DNA from: Ectopseudomonas chengduensis
Lineage (GTDB): Bacteria > Pseudomonadota > Gammaproteobacteria > Pseudomonadales > Pseudomonadaceae
Length of the DNA: 64,000 nucleotides
Assembly: GCF_015712065.1 (NCBI RefSeq)
Contig: NZ_JACFYZ010000001.1
Coordinates: forward strand, 186,001 to 250,000
Reading direction: 5' to 3'
Positions 9,075-18,163 of the stretch are shown here, one piece after another; position 1 is the stretch's first letter; every line of letters starts with the position of its first letter. The position numbers and the translations under genes are program-made. Under the pieces are notes generated by a model. That model had not been told where the DNA came from, did not search any database, and saw only the letters and a program-made list of their open reading frames with translations.

Positions 9075-10182
9075 ACTATCGGCCTGTTTTCCCTTGTCCC
9101 GCTTTGAGACAGGGGGACTTGAGCGTGTGCAGATGCATATTGCGGAAGGGCTGATAAAGGCAGATATCCAGGCTGAGCTGGTAACACGGAGAGTTGATGT
9201 GCGGGCACGTACCTTGCTGAAGTCGGACGTGCCAGTACGCGTGCTTGGTGGTAGCAGGTTAGGGTATACGTTCAGGTTGTTTCGCTGGTTCCGAAAAGCT
9301 GAACCGGATGCGATAGTCACCAGCGCCAATGACATTGGATGTCTTGTGCTTCTGCTGCGGGGTTTGCTCTGGCGAGGGAGCAGGGTTATCTGGACGCAGC
9401 ATTTGTCCATTTCCGGCCCGCTGCATGCTTCTAAAGGTGCGAGACGGATGCGGCTATTGTTTGAAATGTGGCTGATGCGCCGTCTTATCAAGCGTGCAGA
9501 TGCAGTGGTTGCAGTTTCAAGCTCGGTTGCAGCCGATATGAAAAATCTGATCGACCCAGATCTACCTGTTCAGGTGATATACAACCCTGTCATTGCCGAG
9601 GATTTTGAGCGGCGAAGTCGAGAGGGGATCGACTGGCCGTGGCCGGATCGTGCGATGCCTGTTGTCGTCTTTGTGGGGCGATTGGCACAGGTAAAGCGCC
9701 TTGACCTGCTGCTTCGGGCATTTGCTCGATGTATTCAAACGATGTCGGCAAGATTGCTGGTAGTCGGTGACGGTCCGGAGGTAGGTATGGCCGGAAAACT
9801 TGCGAAGGAGTTGTATTTGGGGGAGGCGTGCAAATTCGTTGGTCATCGCAGCAACCCGCTTCCATGGATTCGCCATGCCGATCTTCTTGTCTTGTGTTCC
9901 GATTCCGAGGGCTTTGGCCTAGTGCTGGTAGAAGCAATGGCATGCGGCACCCAGGTGGTTGCGACAGATTGTCCTCATGGACCGGCCGAAGTGCTCGCCG
10001 AAGGGCAATATGGGCGTTTGGTTCCGACTGGTGATTTTGAAGCTTTGGCAACCGCCATGCTGGCCAGCCTGCGATCCCCTCTTGTTGCGGCGGATAGTTT
10101 GAAATCACGTGCTGCCACGTTCAGTGTTGAGTCTGCGGTTGCGCGGTACGAGGAACTCTTGAATATAGTGGCGAGAGGCTGA
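9067..10182 (+). CDS. Glycosyltransferase family 4
   Basis: 371 residues, GTG start overlapping the FkbM stop. The N-terminal domain has FPLSRFETGGLERVQMHIAE, the Gly-Gly loop of GT4/GT-B enzymes. The C-terminal domain has VVFVGRLAQVKRLDLLLRAF and the nucleotide-sugar motif SDSEGFGLVLVEAMACGTQV (the EX7E-type pair). It is a retaining glycosyltransferase of the inner-membrane cytoplasmic face that would add a sugar to the lipid-linked unit exported by the flippase of this operon. Donor and linkage unknown. Confidence 0.87.
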   Translation: MSKLSACFPLSRFETGGLERVQMHIAEGLIKADIQAELVTRRVDVRARTLLKSDVPVRVLGGSRLGYTFRLFRWFRKAEPDAIVTSANDIGCLVLLLRGLLWRGSRVIWTQHLSISGPLHASKGARRMRLLFEMWLMRRLIKRADAVVAVSSSVAADMKNLIDPDLPVQVIYNPVIAEDFERRSREGIDWPWPDRAMPVVVFVGRLAQVKRLDLLLRAFARCIQTMSARLLVVGDGPEVGMAGKLAKELYLGEACKFVGHRSNPLPWIRHADLLVLCSDSEGFGLVLVEAMACGTQVVATDCPHGPAEVLAEGQYGRLVPTGDFEALATAMLASLRSPLVAADSLKSRAATFSVESAVARYEELLNIVARG

Positions 10183-10183
10183 T

Positions 10184-11305
10184 TTGAATATCGTTTTTGT
10201 CTGTAAGCGCTATTACACGGGCAAAGATGTCATCCGCCATCGCTTTGGGCGTCTATACGAGTTTCCAACTCAGCTTGCACGCCTCGGACATGTGATCACA
10301 GTTGTGTGCCTGGATTACCGCAATGATGATCCTCACGAGGAATTCATCGAGCAGTTTGGCTCTGGCTCGGTTCGGTGGATCATTGTCTCTATGCGTCGCA
10401 TTTTTTGTTTTGAGATCGGTGGAATCTATCGAACCATAAAGGCTGCGCAGCCGGCGGTGATCGTGGGTTCTTCAGATATTCCGAGCCTATGGCTCGCACG
10501 AAGGTTGAGTCGGTTGCTTGGAACTGCATATGTCGTCGATCTTTATGATAACTACGAGAGTTTTGGGCAGGCCCGTATTCCGTTGTTTCGACGTTTGTTG
10601 AGGGCCTGCATTAGAGAAGCAGGCGCGGTCATTGTGGTTAGCTCAGTGTTGCAATCTAAAGTCATCAATGACTATGCGCCGCGTGGCGATGTTGTTGTCA
10701 TGATCAACGGTATCGCGCGATCCAGCTTTTTCCCCGGAGATCGTGAAACTGCACGATTAGCGCTGGGGCTTCCTCTTAATGCCAAGTTGATTGGAACTGC
10801 TGGAAACCTGTCGCGGATGAAAGGGCTGGATACGGTCTACAGTGCATGGACGGGGCTCGAGGGCTTGGTCGAGGATCTCTATCTCGTGCTTGCTGGTCGT
10901 GTCGAGCCAGCATTCCCTGTTCCCAGTGGCGCGCGCGTTCTCTATCTTGGCGAACTTTTGGAGGTACAGGTCAGTCAGTTGTTCAGGGCGCTTGATGTCG
11001 GAATCATTTCCGCACATGACTCTGATTTTGGTCGCTACTGTTTTCCCCAAAAACTATTCGAGATGGTTGCCTGTGGCTTGCCGGTGGTAGCAGCCAAGGT
11101 TGGTGCTATTAGCCAAGCCCTTCGAGCCAGTCCTGAAGCGCTTTTTGTTCCTGGCGATGACAAGGGGCTGATAGCAGCAGTGATGTTGCAGCTTGAGAAT
11201 TCTCATCTGGCAGATATCAACCCCGTGGAGTGGTGTGAGCTTATCGAGAGCGTTGAGCCAGTCATCTTGGATATGGCGAAACAGGCTGAGTCAAATCGTC
11301 ATTGA
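10184..11305 (+). CDS. Glycosyltransferase family 4 (second of the rightward operon)
   Basis: 373 residues from a TTG start one base after the preceding stop; the translation begins NIVFVCKRYYTGKDVIRHRF at the first beta strand, so no shorter start is needed. The C-terminal half has LIGTAGNLSRMKGLDTVYSA and FEMVACGLPVVAAKVGAI, both typical of GT4. It ends the rightward operon only 14 bases from the end of the convergent leftward operon. It is cytoplasmic or peripherally membrane-bound, with a probable role in the same surface glycan. The acceptor is unknown. Confidence 0.82.
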   Translation: MNIVFVCKRYYTGKDVIRHRFGRLYEFPTQLARLGHVITVVCLDYRNDDPHEEFIEQFGSGSVRWIIVSMRRIFCFEIGGIYRTIKAAQPAVIVGSSDIPSLWLARRLSRLLGTAYVVDLYDNYESFGQARIPLFRRLLRACIREAGAVIVVSSVLQSKVINDYAPRGDVVVMINGIARSSFFPGDRETARLALGLPLNAKLIGTAGNLSRMKGLDTVYSAWTGLEGLVEDLYLVLAGRVEPAFPVPSGARVLYLGELLEVQVSQLFRALDVGIISAHDSDFGRYCFPQKLFEMVACGLPVVAAKVGAISQALRASPEALFVPGDDKGLIAAVMLQLENSHLADINPVEWCELIESVEPVILDMAKQAESNRH

Positions 11306-11319
11306 TTGACAAGCCATAT

Positions 11320-12465
11320 TTACTTCGGGCTTTTAGTTTCGCGTAATGCACCAAGCACACCTTTGCCAAAGCTTTCCCAGGCAAAGCCCTGCGCGAAGCC
11401 TTGTATGCGTTCTATGGCTATGGGGTGCCGGAGCAGTTGCAGTATATGCTGGCTCAATTCGGCGTAGTTGTTTGTCTCTACCAGATAACCGGATTCGCCA
11501 TGATGTACAGCATCGATGATGCCGCCAGTCGCAAAGGCGGCAGTGGTTAGGCCGTGGGCGGCGGCTTCGATGGCTACCATGCCGAAACCTTCCGGATCGT
11601 CGGGAATGTGGCGTACAGGAAATACATGTACGTCAGCGGCCTCATAGGCTGTGGCCAGCAGATTTCGGTCTGTGATTACGCCCAAGAACCTGATATGCCC
11701 GGCTACACCGGATTGTTTTGCTTGTGCCTGGAGGCTTTCCACGCTCTGGATTTCGGCCGCAAGGGAGTGCTTTGGAGCTTCGCCAATGACTACCAACATG
11801 CTGTCAGGCTCGGCTTGTACTATGGCGGGCAGGGCTTGCTCTACAAATTCACGCAATCCCTTGCGGGTTGTCAGACGGCCTACGGATAGTAGGATCTTTT
11901 TGCCGGTTAGTCCGTGCTGTTCTTTAAACGCAGCGATGCTTTTTGCCGATTGCGATGCTTCTGGCAAGCTAACGCCGGGGTAAACAATGCTGATATTGTT
12001 TTGGCTGACGCCAGCAGCGATAGCTAGGTTTTGTGTGGGCGTGCTGTTGACGATGATCTGATTCAGTTTCTTGAATGTAGGCCGCCAGAGCCAGCGATAC
12101 AGATTGTGATTGACGGTGATGTCGAAACCGTGCAGATAGGCTGCCGAGCGGGCACCGCACAATCGGCTCAACAGCCATGCAATAGGGGCCGTGAGGCCGC
12201 TACCCGCCAGGATTACATCCGGCTTCCAGCGCAGCGTAATCCATAGTCCCTTAAAAAAAGTAAGTAGCAGAAATAGTGGTAAGGGCTTGAGCGGTGCTTC
12301 GCTTAGGGTTGATGCCTCAGGCTTCAGCGCTGAAGCCCCAGAGGGGCCGATGATATGAACGTTGGCTTGTTTGCTTAGCTCCTCAGCCATGTGCCAGTTT
12401 AGGCGCTCCATTCCGCCGACCAGGGGGGGCAGATTGCGAGTGATTAGGAGGATGCGGGGCATCAT
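11320..12465 (-). CDS. Glycosyltransferase family 4 (leftward operon)
   Basis: 381 residues, starting MMPRILLITRNLPPLVGGME, the GT4 N-terminal Gly-Gly loop followed by RLNWHMAEEL. The C-terminal domain has ILLSVGRLTTRKGLREFVEQ and DDPEGFGMVAIEAAAHGLTT with the catalytic-type Glu pair. It resembles PimB/MshA-like enzymes. Its start overlaps the stop of the acyltransferase gene (ATGA), so translation is coupled. It is the last gene of the leftward dehydrogenase-acyltransferase-GT4 set. Confidence 0.87.
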   Translation of the reverse strand: MMPRILLITRNLPPLVGGMERLNWHMAEELSKQANVHIIGPSGASALKPEASTLSEAPLKPLPLFLLLTFFKGLWITLRWKPDVILAGSGLTAPIAWLLSRLCGARSAAYLHGFDITVNHNLYRWLWRPTFKKLNQIIVNSTPTQNLAIAAGVSQNNISIVYPGVSLPEASQSAKSIAAFKEQHGLTGKKILLSVGRLTTRKGLREFVEQALPAIVQAEPDSMLVVIGEAPKHSLAAEIQSVESLQAQAKQSGVAGHIRFLGVITDRNLLATAYEAADVHVFPVRHIPDDPEGFGMVAIEAAAHGLTTAAFATGGIIDAVHHGESGYLVETNNYAELSQHILQLLRHPIAIERIQGFAQGFAWESFGKGVLGALRETKSPK

Positions 12466-14390
12466 TGGTTGGCCTTTTCGTAGTGCTGGATCTGCTCAAG
12501 GAAATATGGCGCGGCCTTGGCAACGAAGCTTGCAGTCAGATGCTGAGAGTCTCTGTATATCACCGTTCCGTCACGCATGGCTTGGCATTGCCCGCCTGGA
12601 CAGACGAATTCGCTGGTTGGCAGCCAGTGTGTCTTGGGCTGGCTCTCGGCTACTTTCTTGAGTAGTTCAGCTACGTGTGTGTACTGCGCTGGACCGGCAG
12701 GATTCTGGCACTTGGCTTGATGGTTGATGCCGTGCTGCATCAGGCATTTAGGGCCATTGACGCTCAGCGTCGGGTTGGCTTCCAGTAGATAAATGGCTTT
12801 TGCGCTACTTGCCAGTCTGTCGAGTATTCGGCGCGTACCCTCTTGCCATTGCTGATCAGTGAATGCATTGGAGGCTGTGCTGCCAAGGAACACGCGATCG
12901 ATGGGCTGCTGCTGTAGCCAAGTGATAGCTTTCTCTCTCCATTCGGCACACTCGCTGTATTCTCTGCGGATGCGCTCATAGAAGTAGACTTCGTCTACCA
13001 TCGGGCAGGACGATTTGGTCAGAACAATCAATCGCCAATGTTTGGCGTCCAGCATGTCAGTCAACGCAGAGAACCACTGAGCTCCAATGCTGTCGCCAAG
13101 TAAAACGGCTGTCTTGGGGGCGTCTGTTTGCCCATAGATACAGGGTCTGAGCTCGGCGTCTTGATACCAAGTATCACACCCATGTTGATAGATGATAGGA
13201 ATGTCAGCCATAGCGCTTGTAAAGGCGCTACTGTCTTTTGCTAACTGTTTCTGCGTGTTGGTCTGCCAGCCAAGAAACTGTGAGTTGAGAAGAATCATTA
13301 CAAACAGCGCCATGATGATCTGCCACTTTGGTTGGGCGCGGGCTGTGGCACCGAAGCGAATAGGTTTTTCGATCAGTATATGGGTCAGTATTGCTGCAAG
13401 TAGCGTGATGAGTAGAACGAGCGCGGTGTTGCCTGCGTGGCCTCTGATGGTGGTTAGTTGCTCGCTGATAATGAGTACAGGCCAGTGCCAGAGGTACCAG
13501 CTGTATGAGAGGCGCCCCAGTATCTGCATTGGCGGCAGGGCAAGAAAAGCACCAATTGCGGTTTGCTTGCTGGTTTTGCCGGCCCATAACAGCAGACAGG
13601 TGGCTAGTGTTGGCAGTAGTGCCAAGGGGCCCGGATAGACTACGTCTGGGCGAATTGCGAAGATCGCGGCCACTAACAAGAGTGTTCCGCTAGCTCCTAT
13701 GGTGAGAGCCTTTGGCTCCGATATTTTTTGCTCGCAAGTAATTAACCAGACCAGTGCGCCAGCCGAAAATTGCCAGGCGCGGGTCGGCATCATGTAGAAG
13801 GCAAACTGCGGGTTCCAGGTCGAATAGGCTAGGCAGGCGATTAATGACACAACCGTGATAGCGGAGAATAGGATGACTGCCGCTGTGCGCCTATTCCGAC
13901 CTCTATAAGTACGCGCTATGAACAGAATGAGCAGTGGCCAGAGGAGGTAGAACTGTTCCTCTACCCCTAATGACCAAGTATGCAGCATGGCGTTGCTGGT
14001 GCTTTCCTCGGCGAAATAGTCGACGTCAGAAAAAGTGAAATAGATATTGCTGAGCCAGACTGCGGCCATGGCTGAAGCAGTACCTTGTTCTCGATACTGG
14101 CTTTCATGTAACAAGTGGTTGGCTAGTAGGCTGCTCCCTATAAGCATAGTGGCCAGGGCGGGCAACAGGCGGCGCAGGCGATTGGCGTAGAAACGCCAAA
14201 GCGCAATGGTGTCCGTACCGTTCATTTCCCTGAACAGGATGCCGGTTATCAGGTAGCCGGAAATGACGAAAAATATGTCGACACCGATGAACCCGCCAGC
14301 GAAGCCCGGAATAGCAAAGTGCGCAGCGATGACCAGAAGAACTGCGATAGCGCGTAGGCCCTCGATGTCAGACCGGAAGTGTTGTGGCAT
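12462..14390 (-). CDS. Acyltransferase 3 with C-terminal SGNH domain (OafA-like O-antigen/glycan O-acetyltransferase)
   Basis: A 642-residue two-domain membrane enzyme. The N-terminal half starts FRSDIEGLRAIAVLLVIAAH and shows the roughly ten-helix acyltransferase-3 core with conserved FFVISGYLI and SLGVEEQFYLLWP stretches. After a final membrane helix near residue 360 comes a periplasmic SGNH domain: block I VLLGDSIGAQW and block V RDSQHLTASF (Asp-x-x-His). This fusion is typical of enzymes that O-acetylate O-antigen or other exported glycans in the periplasm. It sits between the UDP-sugar dehydrogenase and GT4 genes. Confidence 0.9.
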   Translation of the reverse strand: MPQHFRSDIEGLRAIAVLLVIAAHFAIPGFAGGFIGVDIFFVISGYLITGILFREMNGTDTIALWRFYANRLRRLLPALATMLIGSSLLANHLLHESQYREQGTASAMAAVWLSNIYFTFSDVDYFAEESTSNAMLHTWSLGVEEQFYLLWPLLILFIARTYRGRNRRTAAVILFSAITVVSLIACLAYSTWNPQFAFYMMPTRAWQFSAGALVWLITCEQKISEPKALTIGASGTLLLVAAIFAIRPDVVYPGPLALLPTLATCLLLWAGKTSKQTAIGAFLALPPMQILGRLSYSWYLWHWPVLIISEQLTTIRGHAGNTALVLLITLLAAILTHILIEKPIRFGATARAQPKWQIIMALFVMILLNSQFLGWQTNTQKQLAKDSSAFTSAMADIPIIYQHGCDTWYQDAELRPCIYGQTDAPKTAVLLGDSIGAQWFSALTDMLDAKHWRLIVLTKSSCPMVDEVYFYERIRREYSECAEWREKAITWLQQQPIDRVFLGSTASNAFTDQQWQEGTRRILDRLASSAKAIYLLEANPTLSVNGPKCLMQHGINHQAKCQNPAGPAQYTHVAELLKKVAESQPKTHWLPTSEFVCPGGQCQAMRDGTVIYRDSQHLTASFVAKAAPYFLEQIQHYEKANQ

Positions 14391-14478
14391 ATGGTGGTAC
14401 TTGTTATTGGGTTGGCGGGTAGAGGTCGCTACTCAACGTAGTCCGCTGTATTAAGGCAGGCATTCGCTATTGTCTGAC

Positions 14479-15822
14479 TTAGGCTGGAACTACATTGCTC
14501 TGCTTTTGCAGGCGACCCCGCGTATCCACGATTAGGTGTGCTTGGTTCTGCAGCATGTCGTAGTCGAAGCCGTCGTGATCCGTGGCGAGGATCAGGCAAT
14601 CATAGCTAGCGATATTTTGAGCTGTCAGAGCGACGGAATTTAGGTCGAAGTTATAGTCACGTTTCTTGGGGAAGGTCGGAATATGTGGATCGGTGTAGTC
14701 GACAATGGCGCCTTTACGCAGCAGCAGTTCCATAATTTCCACTGCTGGAGACTCGCGGCTGTCGTCGATATTCTTTTTGTATGCGAGGCCCAGCACCAGA
14801 ATACGGCTGCCCTTGATGGCCTTGCCGTGATCGTTGAGAGCATCCGCCACTTTCTGTACGACCCAGTGCGGCATGTAGTGGTTGATTTCGCCGGCCAGTT
14901 CGATGAAGCGAGTATTGATACCGTATTCCTTGGCCTTCCAAGTCAGGTAGAACGGATCGATTGGAATGCAGTGCCCACCCAGTCCTGGACCCGGGCTGTA
15001 CGGTGTGAAACCGAAAGGTTTAGTGGCGGCGGCGCGAATGACTTCGTGAATGTCTATGCCCATCTTGTCGGCAACAATCTTCATTTCGTTGACCAAGCCG
15101 ATATTTACCGCGCGGTGGATGTTCTCCAGCAGTTTGGTCATTTCAGCTGTGCGTGTGCTGCTGACAGGCACTAGTGTGCGGATGGCATGCTGGTAGAGTG
15201 CCTGCCCCAGCTCAAGGCAGATTGGTGTCATGCCGCCGATTACCTTGGGGATGTCATGGGTGCCATAGTCTGGGTTGCCCGGATCTTCCCGTTCGGGGGA
15301 AAACACCAGTGCGCAGTTTTGCCCAGGTATGAACCCCTTTGCCTCTAGTCGGGGGGCAAGTTCTTCGTCTGTCGTTCCGGGCCAAGTGGTGCTTTCCAGG
15401 CTGAGCAATTGGCCTGCTCGAAAGTGTGGGAGTATCGTCTCTATGGTATTTATAACGAAGCTGAGATCGGGCTCGCGGTGCGCGTTGAGTGGTGTGGGAA
15501 CGCAGATGATCAGTGCATCGACTTCACCGCTGCGGGAGAAATCGTTGGTAGCTTCCAGCCCTTGAGCTAAAGCATGCTTGATACGCTGAGGCGTCAATCG
15601 CTCGATGTAGCTTTGCCCTGCATTGAGAGTGTCGACCTTGTAATCGTCGATGTCGAAACCGATGACCTTGATGCCGACTTCGCAAAAGCGTAACGCAAGG
15701 GGAAGGCCGACATAGCCCAGACCATAAATGCCGACAGTTGCGGTTCTTGAGGTAATTTTTTCTCGCAGAAGAGCTAGCGCTTCGTTCACGGTAGGGCTCG
15801 TGTTTAATGTGGGCTTCGTCAC
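14479..15822 (-). CDS. wbpA: UDP-N-acetylglucosamine 6-dehydrogenase (WbpA-type nucleotide sugar dehydrogenase)
   Basis: 447 residues. It has the NAD-binding [13 protein letters not shown] glycine motif (residues 31-43), the central-domain [13 protein letters not shown] stretch and the catalytic Cys in [13 protein letters not shown] (about residue 285). The STTxPGTT pattern and overall length resemble WbpA/WecC-type enzymes that oxidise C6 of UDP-HexNAc rather than UDP-glucose, but the exact substrate is inferred. The product would be a UDP-HexNAc uronic acid for surface-glycan synthesis. First gene of the leftward operon; 88 bases separate it from the acyltransferase. Confidence 0.83.
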   Translation of the reverse strand: MTKPTLNTSPTVNEALALLREKITSRTATVGIYGLGYVGLPLALRFCEVGIKVIGFDIDDYKVDTLNAGQSYIERLTPQRIKHALAQGLEATNDFSRSGEVDALIICVPTPLNAHREPDLSFVINTIETILPHFRAGQLLSLESTTWPGTTDEELAPRLEAKGFIPGQNCALVFSPEREDPGNPDYGTHDIPKVIGGMTPICLELGQALYQHAIRTLVPVSSTRTAEMTKLLENIHRAVNIGLVNEMKIVADKMGIDIHEVIRAAATKPFGFTPYSPGPGLGGHCIPIDPFYLTWKAKEYGINTRFIELAGEINHYMPHWVVQKVADALNDHGKAIKGSRILVLGLAYKKNIDDSRESPAVEIMELLLRKGAIVDYTDPHIPTFPKKRDYNFDLNSVALTAQNIASYDCLILATDHDGFDYDMLQNQAHLIVDTRGRLQKQSNVVPA

Positions 15823-15991
15823 TGCATGATGCCAGACCTTTTAGGCTGAGGCCGCGTGTTTAATCACGCTTGTGAAGTGCTGGCTCGGCATCCTGTTTTT
15901 TGAGAGGGTTGCTCTTGTTGAGGGCGGCTTGTCAGGCTTTGGTTGTCGCGTGGTTGAGATACACTTCCAGGCGTAGAATACGGAAGCGGCT

Positions 15992-16398
15992 ATGGATAAG
16001 GTGGCTCTGGTCGAGCTACTGCGATCGCCTGGATGGTGTGCTGGCTGTCTATGCCTTTGGTAGTCGTATCCAGGGCATGGCAGGCGATCTGGATCTGGAT
16101 CTGGATCTGGATCTGGCGGTGCTGGTGCAAGGCTATGCTGACCCGCTGACGCTTTGGGATCTCGCCGGTGAAGCTGCCGATATTGCAGGTTGTCCGGTCG
16201 ATTTGCTGGATTTGCGTAGGGCCTCTACCGTGATGCAGCAGCAGGTGCTGACTAAAGGTGAGCGCTAGTGGGCTGTGCCAGGAGATGAGGCTGGTTTGTT
16301 CGAGTGCGCTGTGTTGAGGCGAGAAGCTCGAGCTGGATCGGGCCAGGGCTCCTCTGTTGCGGGATATCGAGCGAGATGGGCGGGTGTATGGCCGATGA
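15992..16398 (+). pseudogene. Broken MntA-type nucleotidyltransferase antitoxin gene (HEPN/MNT system)
   Basis: The parts are clear but not in one frame. ATG at 15992 reads MDKVALVELLRS; the rest, RLDGVLAVYAFGSRIQG then DLDLAVLVQGYADPLTLWDL, is in another frame, consistent with loss of 2 bp near 16025. A TAG at 16266-16268 interrupts GER-WA where a Leu codon is expected. A third shift near 16317 is needed to reach EKLELDRARAPLLRDIERDG and the natural TGA at 16396-16398, which overlaps the toxin start by 11 bases as in intact pairs. MntA proteins AMPylate the HepT toxin through the GSx10-12DxD motif. Three independent lesions make sequencing error unlikely. Confidence 0.85.
16086..16115 (+). 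repeat. Hexanucleotide microsatellite (GATCTG)x5 in the antitoxin active-site motif
   Basis: Five perfect tandem GATCTG units encode DLDLDLDLDL where intact MNT proteins have a single DLDL after a short linker. It looks like slippage expansion inside the catalytic Asp-x-Asp motif. Confidence 0.95.
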
Positions 16399-16816
16399 TG
16401 TGTTGTTGAACAAGGCCGCAAGCATCGAGCGTTGCGTCAGGCGTGCGCGTGAGGAGTATGAGCGCGACCCGGCGAGTTTTGCAGAGGACTTTACTCGGCA
16501 GGATGCGGCCATTCTGAATATCCTGCGCGCTTGTGAGGCAGCTCTGGATATGGGGCAGCATTTGATCAGGCGCGAGCGTCTCGGTATTCCGCAGAGTGCG
16601 CGCGATGTCTTTGCACTGCTCGCCGCAGGCGGCTGGGGCGACAATAGCCTGGCTGAAGCGCTCAAGCGTATGGTCGGTTACCGGAATATCGCCGTGCATG
16701 AATATCAGGCGCTGCAATTGCCTATAACCGTTGCTGTCATCACGCGACACCTTGGCGAATTTCTCGATTATTCCGAGAGCATTTTACTGAAGGATAAAGC
16801 GCGGTTTGACCTGTAG
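16388..16816 (+). CDS. hepT: HepT-type HEPN RNase toxin
   Basis: 142 residues, all-alpha HEPN fold. The active-site motif R-x4-H-x-Y is present as RNIAVHEY (Arg99, His104, Tyr106); in characterised HEPN/MNT pairs Arg and His catalyse RNA cleavage and the Tyr is AMPylated by MntA to silence the toxin. The ATG at 16388 overlaps the end of the antitoxin remnant by 11 bases. The frame is fully intact although the antitoxin is not, so the toxin must be weakly expressed, inactive for another reason, or neutralised in trans. The gene lies at the island edge next to nadC. Confidence 0.88.
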   Translation: MADDVLLNKAASIERCVRRAREEYERDPASFAEDFTRQDAAILNILRACEAALDMGQHLIRRERLGIPQSARDVFALLAAGGWGDNSLAEALKRMVGYRNIAVHEYQALQLPITVAVITRHLGEFLDYSESILLKDKARFDL

Positions 16817-16897
16817 GAGCCCCGCCCCGGGGCGAATTTTTTGTAGTCCAGTGCGATTTTGGTGAGGCTGCGATTCGCCGCGAGGCGCGGCTCCTGC
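16813..16897. repeat. REP-type inverted repeat pair
   Basis: GTAGGAGCCCCGCCCCGGGG and, about 40 bases later, the inverted TTCGCCGCGAGGCGCGGCTC. It lies between convergent hepT and nadC, and its first bases include the hepT stop (TAG). Confidence 0.8.
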
Positions 16898-16911
16898 AGT
16901 GGGTCTGTGGC

Positions 16912-17760
16912 TTACAGCGCCAAGCGCATCGACAAATCCACCGCCTTCACATCCTTGGTCAGCGTCCCCAGCGAGATGTAATCCACTCCAGTCTCGGCGA
17001 CCGTACGCAACGTGCTGTCATTGATCCCGCCCGAGGCTTCGAGCTTGGCGCGGCCGGCGGTGAGTCTTACGGCTTCGCGCATATCTTCCAATGACAATTC
17101 GTCGAGCATGACGATATCGGCGCCGGCCTCCAGCGCTTCGCGCAGTTCTTCCAGGCTTTCCACTTCCACTTCCACCGGCTTGCCCGGGGCGATCTGGTGG
17201 GCGGCGTTGATGGCCTGGGCGATGCCGCCGCAGGCGGCAATGTGGTTTTCCTTTATAAGGAAGGCATCGTACAAACCGATGCGGTGGTTGTGGCAGCCGC
17301 CGCAGGTCACCGCGTACTTCTGGGCCAGGCGCAGGCCCGGTAGGGTCTTGCGGGTGTCCAGCAGTTTTACCTGGGTGCCTTCAACCAGGTCGGCATAGTG
17401 ACGGCAGCGGGTGGCTACGGCAGACAGGGTCTGCAGGAAGTTCAGGGCGCTGCGCTCGCCGCTGAGCAGGGCGCGGGCCGGGCCCTCGAGGCGGAACAGG
17501 GTCTGGTCGGCGCTGACCTTGTCGCCATCCTGCACCTGCCAATGCACCGCGACGCGCGGGTCGAGCTGGCGAAATACCGCATCGACCCAGGCGGTGCCGC
17601 AAATCACTGCCTCTTCACGCGTGATCACGCGGGCACTGGCCAGGCGCTCGGCCGGTATCAGCTGGGCCGTGATATCGCCGCTGCCAATGTCTTCAGCCAG
17701 GGCGCGGCGGACGTTGGCTTCGATTTCGCTGCTGAGGTCGGCGAGGGTCAGGTTGGGCAT
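16912..17760 (-). CDS. nadC: Nicotinate-nucleotide pyrophosphorylase (quinolinate phosphoribosyltransferase) NadC
   Basis: 282 residues. Converts quinolinate and PRPP to nicotinate mononucleotide, CO2 and PPi in de novo NAD synthesis; cytosolic dimer. Visible motifs are [15 protein letters not shown] start (here [15 protein letters not shown]), [12 protein letters not shown], the [20 protein letters not shown] active site and the C-terminal EASGGIN and DYISLGTLT phosphate loops. The ATG at 17760 is preceded by GGAG; an in-frame ATG further upstream would add residues unlike the family. In P. aeruginosa nadC is the first core gene after the pilA locus, so it marks the right border of the accessory island. 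Confidence 0.96.
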   Translation of the reverse strand: MPNLTLADLSSEIEANVRRALAEDIGSGDITAQLIPAERLASARVITREEAVICGTAWVDAVFRQLDPRVAVHWQVQDGDKVSADQTLFRLEGPARALLSGERSALNFLQTLSAVATRCRHYADLVEGTQVKLLDTRKTLPGLRLAQKYAVTCGGCHNHRIGLYDAFLIKENHIAACGGIAQAINAAHQIAPGKPVEVEVESLEELREALEAGADIVMLDELSLEDMREAVRLTAGRAKLEASGGINDSTLRTVAETGVDYISLGTLTKDVKAVDLSMRLAL

Positions 17761-18025
17761 GATCGGCTCCGCTGTAGACGAGCGGCGATTATAGAGGCAG
17801 GCAGGGTCAGGGCAATGGGCTGGAGTGTGCTCGCAGGCATCGAAGGGCAAAGGATTTCGCTACGGCGTGCAGCGTCAGAAGAGGCTTGTGCGGCCCGACC
17901 AGCGGGGCAGCGTCACAGGGCTGTCAGCGTTAGGCTGTAGAGATACGGCTGTCGTGTATTGGCTACCGTCTGGAGGTGGCGTGTAGCTATCTGTGATCTG
18001 GGTCATGTCTGTAGGAAAAATTGGC
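17761..18025. other. Intergenic stretch between nadC and the DUF1631 gene
   Basis: This is most of the 403-base gap between nadC and the DUF1631 start. I see the nadC ribosome site at its left end and no convincing gene, tRNA or repeat; a promoter for the rightward gene follows at 18026. Confidence 0.6.
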
Positions 18026-18053
18026 TTGGTATGGCGCGCAGCCTCCCTATAAT
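18026..18053 (+). promoter_or_regulatory. Sigma-70-like promoter of the DUF1631 gene
   Basis: TTGGTA, a 16-base spacer and a perfect TATAAT. It is about 110 bases before the start codon and is the only good match in the nadC-DUF1631 gap. Confidence 0.6.
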
Positions 18054-18163
18054 GGCTTTACTTTTTTCATTATTGACGCCAGGCCTTTGACGTTACGGAC
18101 GACGCTCGGTTGACGCTGTGCAGACCAGGAAGCTCGAGCTCGGGCAGTCTGCGGGAGACTAGA

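Noticed and set aside
15900..16268. Reading the antitoxin as an intact 122-residue protein starting at 15900
   Set aside because: The first 40 residues are unlike MNT proteins, the proper start MDKVALVELL is in another frame, and the C-terminal third lies beyond a stop and a further shift.
15823..16911. tRNA-Thr expected near pilA-nadC in P. aeruginosa
   Set aside because: I searched both strands of the gaps for cloverleaf arms and the TTCGAATC-type T loop and found none in this window.
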